A DNA stretch of 51,026 nucleotides from a bacterium (lineage in GTDB: Bacteria > Krumholzibacteriota > Krumholzibacteriia > LZORAL124-64-63), in assembly GCA_014730255.1 (NCBI GenBank), contig WJIQ01000120.1, forward strand, positions 1 through 51,026. Direction: 5' to 3'. Numbering within the stretch: position 1 is the stretch's first letter; each line of letters opens with the position of its first letter. This document shows, in pieces, positions 9,022 through 26,400 of this stretch. The notes below the pieces were generated by a model. That model saw nothing but the letters and a program-made list of their open reading frames with translations, made no database searches and had not been told where the DNA came from. Position numbers and translations under genes: made by a program.

Positions 9022-10603
9022 CGTCGGCTCCTTCCTGCAACGGGGCCAGGTGATCGTCGAGACCGGCGAGCAGGGTCTCGCGCCGGATCAGTTCCTGCAC
9101 GGTCTGCAGATCGGCGGTCAGGGGGCGGTCGCCGGGGCCGAGGTCCACCGCCGCGCGGAGTGCGGCGAGCACCAGATCGAGCGCCGGCGCCGGCCGCATG
9201 GGGCTACGGCCGAGGCGACGGGCGGACGCCTCGCCGGTGATGAACTCGAGCGCCCGCCCGGCCGTCAGCAGCTCGAGCGCGATGACCGCCTCGCAGCGAT
9301 CGAGGCACGCGGCGAGCTTCAGCGCCGAGACGCTGCCCATGCTGACGTGGTCCTCCTGCCCGTCGCTGGTCGGGATCGAGTCGACCGCGGCGGGGAAGGC
9401 CTTGCTCCGGGTCTCGGAAACCAGCGCGGCGGCGAGGTACTGGGCGATCATCAGCCCCGACTCCAGGCCCGGATCGGCCGCCAGGAAGCGCGGCAGCCGG
9501 CCGCCATTGCCCGAGAGCAGGAGGTTGACGCGGCGCTCGGCCACGTTGGCCACCTCGGCGCACGCGGCGTAGAGCGCATCGAGCTGCAGGGCGAGCGGCT
9601 GACCGTGGAAGTGGCCGCCGGTGACGACCTCGCCGCTGTCGGGCATCAGCACCGGATTGTCCGTGACCGCCACCGCCTCGAGCAGCAGCACGTCGCCCGC
9701 GCGCCGGATCTGGTCGAGGCTCGAGCCGACGACCTGGGGCGCGCAGCGCACCGAATAGGGATCCTGCACGCGTCCGCAGTCGCGGTGGGCCATCATGACC
9801 TCGCTGTCGCGCAGAAGACCGCTGAGCACCGCGGCGGCATCCATGATCCCCCGGTGAGGTCGCAGGCGATGGTACTCCGCGCCGAACGGCTTCATGCTCG
9901 CCTCGAGCGCCTCGATGGTCAGCGCCGTGGCGACCAGCGCGTTGCGGACCAGGCCGTGTGCGCGGGCGACGGCATGCAGACCGAGGCTGGTCATCAGCTG
10001 CGTGCCGTTGATGAGTGCCAGCCCCTCCTTGGCCTCGAGGACCAGCGGGGCGCGCCCGTGGTCGGCGAGCACGGGACCGGCGGGTCGCGGAGAGCCGGTC
10101 TCGTCGAGGACGTGCCCCTCGCCCATGAGCACCAGCGCCAGGTGAGCGAGGGGAGCGAGGTCGCCGCTGGCGCCGACCGACCCACGCCCGGGGATCCACG
10201 GCGTCACCCCGGCCTCCAGCAGCCAGATGAGCTGGTCGATCACCTCGGGCCGGACCCCTGAGTGCCCGCCCGCCAGGCTCATCGCTCGCAGCAGCACCAT
10301 CCCGCGGGCCTCGGTCCGGCTCAGCGGCGGACCCCAGCCCACCGCGTGGCTGCGGATCAGGTTGCGCTGCAGGTCCAGGAGCTGCGAGGCGGGGATGACC
10401 GTGTCGGCCAGCTTGCCGAAGCCCGTGTTCACGCCGTAGATGCGCGCGGTCCCCTGCTCCAGTTCCCGCCGCATCGCCAGGCACCGGGCGACCGCCTCGC
10501 GCGCCTGGTCGCCGAGCCTCAGCCGCCGCCGGCCGCGGCAGACGGCCACGAAGGCGTCGAGGTCGAACGGGTGCTCGCCGATGATGAACGGATGCAGGGT
10601 CAT
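8999..10603 (-). CDS. hutH: Histidine ammonia-lyase (HutH)
   Basis: Cytoplasmic enzyme that deaminates L-histidine to urocanate. The 534-residue length is typical of the family. The MIO-forming triad Ala-Ser-Gly is at 145-147 inside GSVGASGDLAPLAHL, and YGVNTGFG (56-63) and QEDHVSMG further on are also diagnostic. ATG at 10603 has GAGG 6-7 bases upstream. It begins 21 bases after the helicase stop and overlaps hutI, so histidine degradation genes appear to be read from the same transcript as ligA and the helicase. HutH rather than phenylalanine or tyrosine ammonia-lyase is supported by the paired hutI. Confidence 0.96.
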   Translation of the reverse strand: MTLHPFIIGEHPFDLDAFVAVCRGRRRLRLGDQAREAVARCLAMRRELEQGTARIYGVNTGFGKLADTVIPASQLLDLQRNLIRSHAVGWGPPLSRTEARGMVLLRAMSLAGGHSGVRPEVIDQLIWLLEAGVTPWIPGRGSVGASGDLAPLAHLALVLMGEGHVLDETGSPRPAGPVLADHGRAPLVLEAKEGLALINGTQLMTSLGLHAVARAHGLVRNALVATALTIEALEASMKPFGAEYHRLRPHRGIMDAAAVLSGLLRDSEVMMAHRDCGRVQDPYSVRCAPQVVGSSLDQIRRAGDVLLLEAVAVTDNPVLMPDSGEVVTGGHFHGQPLALQLDALYAACAEVANVAERRVNLLLSGNGGRLPRFLAADPGLESGLMIAQYLAAALVSETRSKAFPAAVDSIPTSDGQEDHVSMGSVSALKLAACLDRCEAVIALELLTAGRALEFITGEASARRLGRSPMRPAPALDLVLAALRAAVDLGPGDRPLTADLQTVQELIRRETLLAGLDDHLAPLQEGADDDRPTSA

Positions 10604-10624
10604 GGGCGTCCTCGCTGGTGCCGG

Positions 10625-17175
<6,551 letters not shown>

Positions 17176-20100
17176 GCTGCCACTCCTGTCCTCCAGGTTT
17201 GCGTCCGAACCAGGCCAGCGCGAAGCTCAGGAAGCGGCTCGGCTCCCAGGCCAGCCGCGACGACGACTCGACGTTGGTGCCCGGCGGCGGGAAGAAGTAG
17301 GGCCGCTGGGCGCCCGGCGGCTCCTCGCTCGTGACGTCGGACAGCCGCAGATCGGCCTGCAGGCTCCAGTTCTCACGGACCTGCCAGCGCGCCGAGGGCG
17401 CCAGCGCGAGCTCGTCCTGCACCACGCCGCTGACCGCGTCCTCGCGGGCGATGGCCTCCAGGCCGAGGACGATCCGCGCGTCTCGGGTCGGACGCCAGGT
17501 CGCCGCGCCCTCGCCGCGCCGGGACAGCACGTCGTAGCCCCGCTGGGTCGGGTTCAGCTCGGCGTCGGTCTCCCGTCGCTCGTCCGTCTGGCCGCCACGC
17601 ACGCGCAGGCTCAGCTCCGTCAGCGGGTTCCAGGTCAGCGTCACGAGGTGGTCGCGTCGCAGGCGATCCTCCTGGCCCTGGGCGTACTGGCGGTCGCGTA
17701 CCTGGTCGTAGTCGAAGCGCCAGCGCAGGTCCCAGGCGCGCAGGTGCCGCAGCAGCGTCAGCTCCTCGGTCAGATCGATCCGGCCGAGCACCGTCGTCTC
17801 GGGATCGAAGATCACGCCCGGATCGAGGGCGAGCAGGCCGCCCACGTCATCGGTGCGGCTGCGGCCCTCGACGGCGATCCGCGTCTGGCTGGACCACGCC
17901 GTCCAGGGCCGACGCGCGCCGAAGACGGTCATATCCTGGCGCCACTCGAGGTCGGCCTTGACCGCGGTCGTGGCCACCAGGCTGTCGGTGCCGGCGAGCA
18001 GGACGTCGTAATCCCCCCGCCCCTCGCCCACGAAGTTCCCGGCCTGGTCGTATCGCCCCTCGCCCACGCCCACGAAGACGATCTGGCGGGCGAGGACCTC
18101 GGTGCGGCTGTTGTCCACGGCGTAGCCCAGGCTCCAGTCGCTGCCGACGTCCGACCAGGTGCCAGCGAGGTCCAGGCGCGCCAGGCGGGTGGTCTCCTCC
18201 TGGCCGGCTGGCAGCTGGACCTCCCGCACGGTCGCGTCGGCGACCAGGCGCATGCCCACGACGCGTGGCGTGGTGACCGCACCGCGCCAGGTGCGGCTGT
18301 CCCGCTCGTGCTCCCAGCGCGCGGCCCGCAGGGAGTCCGCGATGCCGCGGGTGAAGGACCCCTCCCAGCGCCAGGCCGCGCCGGCGGGCGATCCGACCCC
18401 GGCGGTGATCTCCTCGAGGCGATAGCCACGCGCCGCGTCGCCGCCGGCCGCATCGTCGATCCACGAGCGGGCCCGGTAACCGCCACGCGGCACCACCGGG
18501 CCCACGCGCCAGCGGAGGTCGTGGTCCTGTTCGCGCCGCAGGATGTCGAGCGGATCCTCGTCGTCGCTGCTCGTGGCCTCGCGCCAGCGATGGCGGCCAC
18601 GCCCCCCGGCCAATTCCCAGAGGCCCTCGGCGGTGGCGCGGTCGGCGGTCAGCGACGAGCCGTGCTCGAGGCGGCCGGCGGCGAGATCCAGGTCGAGCCG
18701 GCGGCCGACCTCGCCCGTGCGCCAGCCGAGGCCGGCCTCCAGCTCCTGGTCGCGGTCGTCGAGGAAGCCCTCGCGGGAGGCCCGATCGCCGAGACCCCAC
18801 CCCTCGTAGTCGTGGCGCGTCCGGGTCGCGGTGAACGGCGCGAACCGCGCATCGCGGGCCTCGAGGCTGCCACGCAGGCGGAGGTCGCCGCCGGCGAGGC
18901 CCACGTCGCCGGTCCGCAGGGCGACCTGGCCGGCGGTGCCGCCGTCGTCGCCCGAATCCAGGTCGCTCAGGACGTTGCGATCGAGGCTGCTGGCGTGCCA
19001 CTCCCCGTGCAGCCAGAAGCCGGCGGTGTCGCCCACGTCGGCCGATAGGGTGGCCAGGCTCTGCGAGGTCGGCAGAGGCAGCAGACGCCCGACGCCGTAG
19101 CTGCCCTCGCCGGGCCCGCGCCAGACGTAGACCCGCGCGCCGGTCTCGGTGAGCGCCTCGAGGTCGTACGCGCCGAGTCCGGGCCCGGCGTAGTAGAATT
19201 CCACCGTCCAGTCGCCGCCGGACTCGGCGAACTCGAAGTGCTGCTCGTCGCCGCCGCCCACCTGCACGTAGTCGCCCTCGCCCGGCTCGACCTGCACGGC
19301 CCCGGGCGCGACCGCGGCCAGGGGGTCGTCGCCGGCCGCGGCGAGGATCGCCTCGTCCTCCTCCTCGAGGGTACCGGTCCGCAACCGGCCCGGGTCGTCG
19401 CTCTCGCGCGTGATGCGCGCCTGGACCCTGACCGGCACCTCTCCGACGGCCAGACGCCCGCCCGCGCCACCGCCGACGACCGAGCGCGCGTACGGCCCCT
19501 CGCCCTCCTCGAACTCGACGGTGATGAGGGACTCGGCGGTGATCAGGCGCCGGTAGGTGAAGGTGATCGTCCCGCGCACGTAGTCGATGACGTAGTCGCG
19601 GTCCTGCCCGCGCGTCAGACGCTCGCCGTCCACCGTGACGCGTTCGGACCCCGCGACGACGAAGAGGTTGCGTCCGGTGTCGCCGCTGGCGAGCGGGTAC
19701 GGTCCCTGGTTCGACTCCTCGCCGCGGAACTCCACCGTCCGGTAGCGACCGCGCGGCGATCCGAACAGGGCCGACAGCTCGGCAGGGCCCGGTCGGGCGA
19801 CCACGGACATGCCCTGCAGCTTGCGCCGGTACCCGCCGAACCGGGTCCCGTCGCGGGTGGCGACGAAGTCGCCGAGCGTGGCCGCCCAGCGCGGAGCCTG
19901 CAGCTCGACCAGCACCTTGTCGATGTCCTGGAGCTCCTCGGTGTTGCCCTCGGGTACGACCGGCAGGTTGTCGTCGGTCAGGGTGGCCCGCACGAAGATG
20001 TCGCGCGTGAGCTGGCCGGAGACGTTCAGGCGCAGGTTCTGATCGACGGTCAGCTCGCGGTTGGTGCCCGACGAGACGTAGACCGACTTGCTGCCGCGCA

Positions 20101-20606
20101 CGTCGAGGTCGCCGATCTGTTCGAGATCCCAGCGGTCGCCGAGCGCGGGCGTCTCGGCCGGCTGGCCCGACTGGTCGCGGGCCGGCGCCGGCGCGCGGCG
20201 ACGCCAGCCGATCCGGGGCCGGTCCAGTCCCGGCCGGAAGCGGTAGCCGGCCTCCGCGACGACGGTCCCCTCGCCCGCCCAGGGCCGCAGCGGGACGACC
20301 ATGCCGCTGCGGCTGCGCAGCCGGTAATCCCGCCCTGGCTGCCAGAGCGCGCCACCGACACGCAGACGGAAGCTCTCGGCCACGATCCCGCCCCGCGCCA
20401 GGAGCAACGGCGCGCGCCCGGCCTCGAGCAGGAAGATCTCGCGCTCGGTCTCGGGGCCGGCGACCGGAGCGGCGAGCGAGTCGACCACGGCCGGTTCCGG
20501 AGCCGCCGGTGCCGTCCAGGCAGCCAGGCAGCCGGCCGCGAGCACGACGGCAGCCGCCCCCGCCGCGCGGGACCGGTGCTGGTTCAACCGCCGCATGCAC
20601 ATGGCC

Positions 20607-21602
20607 TCACTCGTAGAGCAGCCGGAACACCAGGACCGCGGCGCGCTCGCGATCGGCCACGGCCAGCTTGCCGTCGGGCCCGACGGCCACGGCGACCGGC
20701 GTCAGCAGCGAGCTCTCCAGCGGCTGATCGGGTCCGATGGTCATGGTCAGCTGATCGCGTCCATCGAGGACGTGGACGACGCCCCTGGCATCGGCCACGT
20801 AGACGTTGCCGTGACGATCGCTGTCCACGCCCATGGGCGCGACGAACGGATTCCTGGCGTCGAACGGACCGCCGATCACGGCCTCGCCATAACCCAGCCG
20901 GTTGAAGCGCTGCAGGCGCCGGTTGCCCGTGTCAGCCACCATGAATCCGCCGTCGGGCAGGAAGCAGATCCCCGCGGGCTGGTCGAACTGCTCGCGGTGC
21001 GGGCCGGGATTGCCGACCCGGCTCTGCAGGCCGAGGAAGCTGTCCAGCATCAGGACCTGCTGCTCGCCGGCATCGGTGACGACGACGCGACCGTCACGGT
21101 CGATGTCGAAATCGCGTGGCGCCGTATCGTAGGCGGGGTCGAGCCGTTCCAGGTCGACGATGCGGTCCTGGTAGGCGCCATTGAGGTCGAAGCGATAGAT
21201 GGCCCGGCTGCTGCCGTCGAGCACCAGGACCTTGAAGCCGTCGACCCTGGCGGCGAGCGGCCGGTAGGGTCGCACGCCGGGATCGTCGAAGGCCGACCAG
21301 GTGAGCGTGCGCGGATCCAGGGCATGGACGCGCCCGCGAGCCGAGTCGCACATGATCAGCATGCCGTCCTCGCCCCACGCCACGCCCGAGAGTCCCTCGA
21401 GGGGGAAGTAATCGGCCGTGGGCGTGTTCTCGACGGCGTACTGGAAAGCCACCGCCAGCGGGGGATGCACGCCGCGGCGTTCGGTGGGATCGCTGGCCGC
21501 GGCCCGCTCGTAGGCCCCGTCCGAGGCGCAACCGGCGAGCCACAGGGCGACGAGTCCGGCCAGGCCGACCCAGGTTCGTGGGGACCGCGCGCGGCCTCGC
21601 AT
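20607..21602 (-). CDS. NHL-repeat (beta-propeller) lipoprotein
   Basis: 331-residue lipoprotein: signal sequence with lipobox LAGC (VALWLAGCAS), then six or so NHL/SMP-30-type propeller repeats, for example LSGVAWGEDGMLIMCDSARG, PAGICFLPDGGFMVADTGNR and MGVDSDRHGNVYVADARGVV, each with the VADxxNxR-type turn. NHL propellers usually mediate protein-protein contact. ATG at 21602 overlaps the upstream stop (TGATG), so translation is coupled to the preceding membrane-protein gene. It sits just upstream of the SprA-like gene; lipoproteins in equivalent places of secretion loci often act as periplasmic accessory subunits, but no specific partner is proven here. Confidence 0.85.
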   Translation of the reverse strand: MRGRARSPRTWVGLAGLVALWLAGCASDGAYERAAASDPTERRGVHPPLAVAFQYAVENTPTADYFPLEGLSGVAWGEDGMLIMCDSARGRVHALDPRTLTWSAFDDPGVRPYRPLAARVDGFKVLVLDGSSRAIYRFDLNGAYQDRIVDLERLDPAYDTAPRDFDIDRDGRVVVTDAGEQQVLMLDSFLGLQSRVGNPGPHREQFDQPAGICFLPDGGFMVADTGNRRLQRFNRLGYGEAVIGGPFDARNPFVAPMGVDSDRHGNVYVADARGVVHVLDGRDQLTMTIGPDQPLESSLLTPVAVAVGPDGKLAVADRERAAVLVFRLLYE

Positions 21603-22462
21603 CAGAACGACCAGGCCGCCGAGACCGTGGCCGCCGGCTCGGCCAGGGGCGCCGAGACCTCCAGCGCGAGCCGGGACCCCAGCACCTGGGCATCCAGGGT
21701 TCCGGCCGACCGCTCCTCCTGCGGGGTACCCCCGCTGCGGACCGCGTCGAACACCGAGATCGCGCGGTTGACGATGGCGAAGAGCACCATCATGTCGCGG
21801 CGATCGTACGCCTCGTTGGCGTCGGCGCGCAGCAGCTGATAGTCGCGGCGGTACTGCTCGCTCCGCCACTGCCATTCCTCGTCCTCGCCGGGAGGATCGG
21901 GCATCGGCTCGCCGAATGCCCGCGCCTCTCGCAGGCGCGAGTCGTACCAGGCGTCGCTGTCGTCGTAGCGGCCGATGGCCTGATAGAGGTCCTCCGGACG
22001 CCCTTCCTCCACGCCGGCGTAGATCGCCGCCCAGGCCTCGTAGTCGTCGCTCAGGGTGTTCGCATGCTGATGGAAGCCGAGGTAGGTGCCCCAGATCGCG
22101 GCCTCGATGCCGATCATGATCAGGCCCTTGGTGCGCTGGCCGTTGTACAGCTGGCCCGCACCTGGCACGAGCAGCGAGAGGCCGCCGGCCTTCAGACGCC
22201 GGCCGGAGAGGAGCGACTCGCCGCCGCCGCCCTCGGCGGGCCCGAGCTCGGGCGCGTCGCGGCGATCGTTGCCGAACTCCTGGACCTTGCCGAACTGGCC
22301 GGCACGATCTCCGCCGTCGTTCCATCCGCCGCCGCCACGGCCGAAACTCCACTCGCGCCAGTCGGAGGACTCGAACCAGGTGCCGAGCGCCCCCTCGGCC
22401 ACCGCGCTACCGGCCGCGAGCGTCATCGCCAGGACCAGCAGGAACACCATCGATCGTTGCAC
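21602..22462 (-). CDS. Secreted DUF5683-like protein, paralogue of the upstream gene
   Basis: 286-residue protein with a signal peptide (MVFLLVLAMTLAAGSAVAEG), a Gly-rich segment near residues 40-90, and the motif SLLVPGAGQLYNGQRTKG followed by a hydrophobic stretch (LIMIGIEAAIWGTYLGFH). The PGAGQ-x-Y motif with a following membrane segment matches the DUF5683/P-gly-x-gly group common in FCB bacteria, function unknown. The C-terminal third looks beta-rich and ends in Phe (VSAAWSF), compatible with outer-membrane insertion. GTG at 22462 has GAGGGG 6 bases upstream. It resembles the neighbour at 22511-23464 in motif and order. The stop overlaps the NHL start. Confidence 0.75.
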   Translation of the reverse strand: MQRSMVFLLVLAMTLAAGSAVAEGALGTWFESSDWREWSFGRGGGGWNDGGDRAGQFGKVQEFGNDRRDAPELGPAEGGGGESLLSGRRLKAGGLSLLVPGAGQLYNGQRTKGLIMIGIEAAIWGTYLGFHQHANTLSDDYEAWAAIYAGVEEGRPEDLYQAIGRYDDSDAWYDSRLREARAFGEPMPDPPGEDEEWQWRSEQYRRDYQLLRADANEAYDRRDMMVLFAIVNRAISVFDAVRSGGTPQEERSAGTLDAQVLGSRLALEVSAPLAEPAATVSAAWSF

Positions 22463-22510
22463 GTCGCACCCCTCGGGTTCGTAGACTCTCGATCCGGCTT
22501 CGCTCCGGCT

Positions 22511-23464
22511 CTAGAAGGACACCTTGGCGGCGATCATACCCCGCGAGTATCCCATCGGTTCGACGATGAAGTCCACCTCGTGCCCGCCGATCTCGATCTT
22601 CTCGGGCTCGTCGGCGGGCCCGCCGCCGTCCCCGCCGAAGAGCAGGCCCTCGAGATAGGCCACCTGCAGCACGCTGAACATGCGGAAGGCGATGCTCAGG
22701 TAGATGAAGGTGTCGCGGTTGCCGAAGTAGTCGTTGCTCTGCTGCCGCATGTCCCGGTAGACCTCCCGGTGGGCGCTCGTGCGCGGGTCCTGGAGGTTGC
22801 GGATGTCGATGACGTCGGTGTCGAGGAAGTCGCGCGGGTCGGTGTAGTCGTCCCAGCCGAAGACGAACTGGTCCCACTTGCCGAGATTCTCGTAGTACTC
22901 GCGCCGGTCCTCCTCCACCGAGACCCAGAGCGGCAGCTGCGTGTAGTTGTTGATCTCGTTCTCGGCCGTCGAGAAGTAGTCGGCGCCCTCGCCCACCACC
23001 GACGAGTAGTCGAAGTTGGCGTCCGGGCGGTCGAGGTAGTTCTCGTCGTAGGCCGCGTCGAGCTTCTCCTCGGACCAGTGCACGTCCGCGTAGGCGTAGT
23101 ACTCGTCCTTCTTGTCCTCGCCCTTCTGATCGTAGTGGATCGCCCCGTACCACGACGCCGCGTCCAGCGCGATCTGCAGGTAGCCGCGCTTGTAGCCGAG
23201 GAAGGCCTCGCCCGCACCCGGCACGACCAGGGACATCAGCATGGGGACGGCCGGGCTGCGACGCGATCTCGTCGGCACGGTCGTCGCGCCCCCCATCTCG
23301 CCGTCGGCATCCCAGGAGGACGACTCGGCCGGCAGCTCGCCGGTCAGGCGGGCCACCTCGAGGTCGGCCTGCCGCAGGAGCCAGCCCGTCTGGTCGGCCC
23401 CGGCCACCCCCACGGTCCCGGCGAGGAGGGCCAGGGCCACCAGCGTCGCGATTGCACAGCGCAT
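22511..23464 (-). CDS. Secreted DUF5683-like protein
   Basis: 317-residue protein: signal peptide (MRCAIATLVALALLAGTVGV...), then MLMSLVVPGAGEAFLGYKRG with a following hydrophobic helix (LQIALDAASWYGAIH), a strongly acidic and Tyr-rich middle (about residues 95-210), and a second hydrophobic patch near LSIAFRMFSVLQVAYLEG. The PGAGE motif and following segment mirror PGAGQ in the next gene, so the two are probably diverged paralogues. It ends in Phe (AAKVSF). ATG at 23464 has AAAGGA 6-7 bases upstream; a GTG at 23479 is in frame but less well placed. The gene starts 23 bases after the M6 protease stop. Function unknown; placement suggests a part of the secretion or surface-protein locus. Confidence 0.75.
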   Translation of the reverse strand: MRCAIATLVALALLAGTVGVAGADQTGWLLRQADLEVARLTGELPAESSSWDADGEMGGATTVPTRSRRSPAVPMLMSLVVPGAGEAFLGYKRGYLQIALDAASWYGAIHYDQKGEDKKDEYYAYADVHWSEEKLDAAYDENYLDRPDANFDYSSVVGEGADYFSTAENEINNYTQLPLWVSVEEDRREYYENLGKWDQFVFGWDDYTDPRDFLDTDVIDIRNLQDPRTSAHREVYRDMRQQSNDYFGNRDTFIYLSIAFRMFSVLQVAYLEGLLFGGDGGGPADEPEKIEIGGHEVDFIVEPMGYSRGMIAAKVSF

Positions 23465-23487
23465 GCTCCGTCCTTTCACCGCCGCGA

Positions 23488-26400
23488 CTACCGCGTCACG
23501 GCCAGGGTCTTGACCACCTTGGCGACCGAACCGGCCGCCGGCTCATGAATCAGGCGCGCGACGTACAGGCCCGACGCCACGTCGAGCTCGAGGGTGCGCT
23601 CGTTGATGCGGTCGGCTTCGGTCGCGATCTCCAGCTCCAGGACCGGCTCGCCGGCCAGGTTGTAGATGGCCAGGTCGGCCGGCGCGGTCGTCGCGTTCCA
23701 GAAGCGCACGGTCACCTCGCGGCCGGTGATCGGGCTCGGATAGAAGACGACGTCCGCCTCGGCGGGCGCGGCCACCCCGTCGTCGCCGGTGACCGGCCGC
23801 GCGGTGCCCACGGTCCCGGTGCGCGCCGATCCGCCGGCCGGTCCGTACCAGCCCGCGGTCCCACCGCTGGACTGGGCCTGAGGGCTGAGCAGGACCAGCC
23901 GTCCCTGCGTGACCCGGGTCTCGAGCGGCGCCCCGCGCAGGCCGCCGCGCGTGGCCACGGCGAGCGAGAGCGCGCCGTCGTGCGGCACGGCGAGCAGCGA
24001 GGCGTCGGGCCCCGCGCAGCGCAGCGGCGTGCCCGCCAGCGGCTCGACGCGGCCGTCGAGCAGGAAGACGTGACCCGCCTCGGTGAGGACGGCCAGCTCG
24101 TTGGCCGGACCGCCGGCGAGGTCGGCCACCACGATGGGGCCGGCCAGGCGGTTCTCGGTGTCCAGCGGGAAGAGGTTCGCGAGCTCGACCGGGTACCCGG
24201 TCACGGCCGACCCGTTGTCCTGCCAGGCGTGGATCGCCATCCCGGTGACGGCCACCACGTCGAGGCGGCCGTCGCCGTCCAGGTCGGCCACGGCCGGCTC
24301 GCCGGCCAGGGGCTCGTCGAGCGCCGGCCAGTCGACGGCCACGGGGTCGTCGGCACCGGCGACGCGCCAGCCGCCCACCAGGCCGAGGTCGTCCCAGACC
24401 AGGAGATGCCTCGCGTCGTCGACGGGCAGGATCGCCACCTGCGCGCGGCCCTGCAGGCGCACGTTCCGACCGACCACCTCGCCGTCGAGGACCCCGCCGG
24501 CGACCGGGACCAGCTGGAAGCCGTTGCTCTCGAGCACGACGACCTGGCTGAACCCGGCCTCGTCGTGGATCACGCGCAGGGGCGCCACCGGCGCCGCGCC
24601 GGGGTCGAGCAGCGGTCGTCGCTCGGACTCGATGGTCCCGTCCGGTCGGATCAGGACCGCGCGGCCATCGCCGTCGATGGTCGCGATGCGCAGGTCGTCC
24701 GGGCCGGCATCCGGATGGTCGATCCAGGCCGGACCGGCGAGGAGCGTGTCATCGATGGTGGCCGTCCAGGCGATCTGCGGCTCGTCCTGCGGCCCCGGCT
24801 CGAGACGGTGGAGCGCCCCGTCGGCCGTCGCCAGCAGCAGCCGATCCTCGCCCGCGGCGATGGGCGCGCCCACCAGCGGACCGGGAAGCTCGAGAACCGC
24901 CCCGTCCGGCTGGCCGGCCACCGTGAAGGCGGCCTCGCCGTCGGTGTTCCACAGGAACAGGCGCGCCGGCTCGACCGTGTCCGGCCGGCTCGCCGCCAGG
25001 ACGAGGTCCCGACCGGCCCAGCTCACCGCCGTCAGGGAGGTCTCGTCGAACGCCCGCGGACCGGGATTGCGCGGCGTCCCGGTGCCGGGCAGGTCGCGCG
25101 GCCAGCCCTCGCCCATGGACTCCAGCGAGGTGACCATGCGCATCACTGCGCCGCGCGAGGAGCCGTCGTCGTCGATGCCGGTGACGCGCAGCCCGGTCCA
25201 GCTCCGATCGAAGCCGCGGCTCGTGGGCACGCCCGCCCCCTCGGCGAACAGCTCGTCGTAGCCCTCGTCGTTCCAGGGCGCGAACACGTCGCTGGAGCTG
25301 CCGTACCACCCGAGCACGTAGGCGTCGAGGACGCCGATGTCCTGGATGCCGTCGGCCTCGACCACGCGCAGGCCGTCGCCGAACTGGTTGATGGAGTTGG
25401 TGGCCAGGCCGGCGTCGATGCGGTCCTGGTTCGCGTGCCAGACCAGCAGACCGCCGTCGGGCAGGAAATAGTCGTAGTAGCCGGTGTTGTAGCCGGTCAC
25501 GCCGTCCTTGTCGCCGGCGAGGTAGAGCACGACGCCGGTCTGCTGATCCCGCCGGAAGTAGAGGCCGCCGTAGTCGCCGACGACCTCGTCGTAGGGCGTG
25601 TCCGCGACCGTGAACGGGACCCACCGGTTCTCGATCAGGAAGAACTCGCCGGGGCTCGCCCCTCCGAGCAGGAGCTGCGGGTCGTCCGTGTCGAAGGCGT
25701 TGCCCGGGACCTCGTTGTGCAACGGGTACTGCGATCGCGGCACGCCGACCGCGGGCAGGGTCCGCTCGGTCGGCTCACCCCCGGTGATCTCGTCGGTCAC
25801 CGCCCACCCCAGGAACCACTTGCACCAGGCCGAGAGCGAGGGCGGCAGGATGCCGGTGACGGTCTCGGCCACGATGTCGCCGGTCTCCTCGTCCACCACG
25901 CCCAGGTTCGCGGCGAGGTTGGTGCCCGAGTCCATGAGATCCCAGACCCCGCAGGCGGTCAGGCCGGTGGTCGCGTCGTAGACGTCGGGAAGGCCGAGCG
26001 CATGGCCGAACTCGTGGTAGAGCGCGGCGGCGATCGAGCCCTTGAAGCCATCCTGGGTGGTGGTCTCGGGGATGACCGAGCACTCGCGCAGGCTGCCCGT
26101 CTCGCCCGTCTCCGAGTCGACCGATGCGAGCGGCTGCGCCTCGCCCAGGGTCACGAAGAAGGTGGGGATGTCGTTGGGCGAATCCTGGTTGATGTCGCTC
26201 TGCCAGTCGCTTCCGGCATGGGCGAAGATGATGTAGGTCAGGTCGTCGTCGTCGTCGAAGTCGGCCAGCGAGATGCCGTCGCCCGCCGCCCCCTCGTCGG
26301 CGGCCACGATCATGTCGCGCACCAGGGACTCCAGGCCCTCGATCGTCCAGAACTCGCCGGCCCCCGGGCCGTAGTCGGCCGGGTCGCTCAGCTTGTAACT

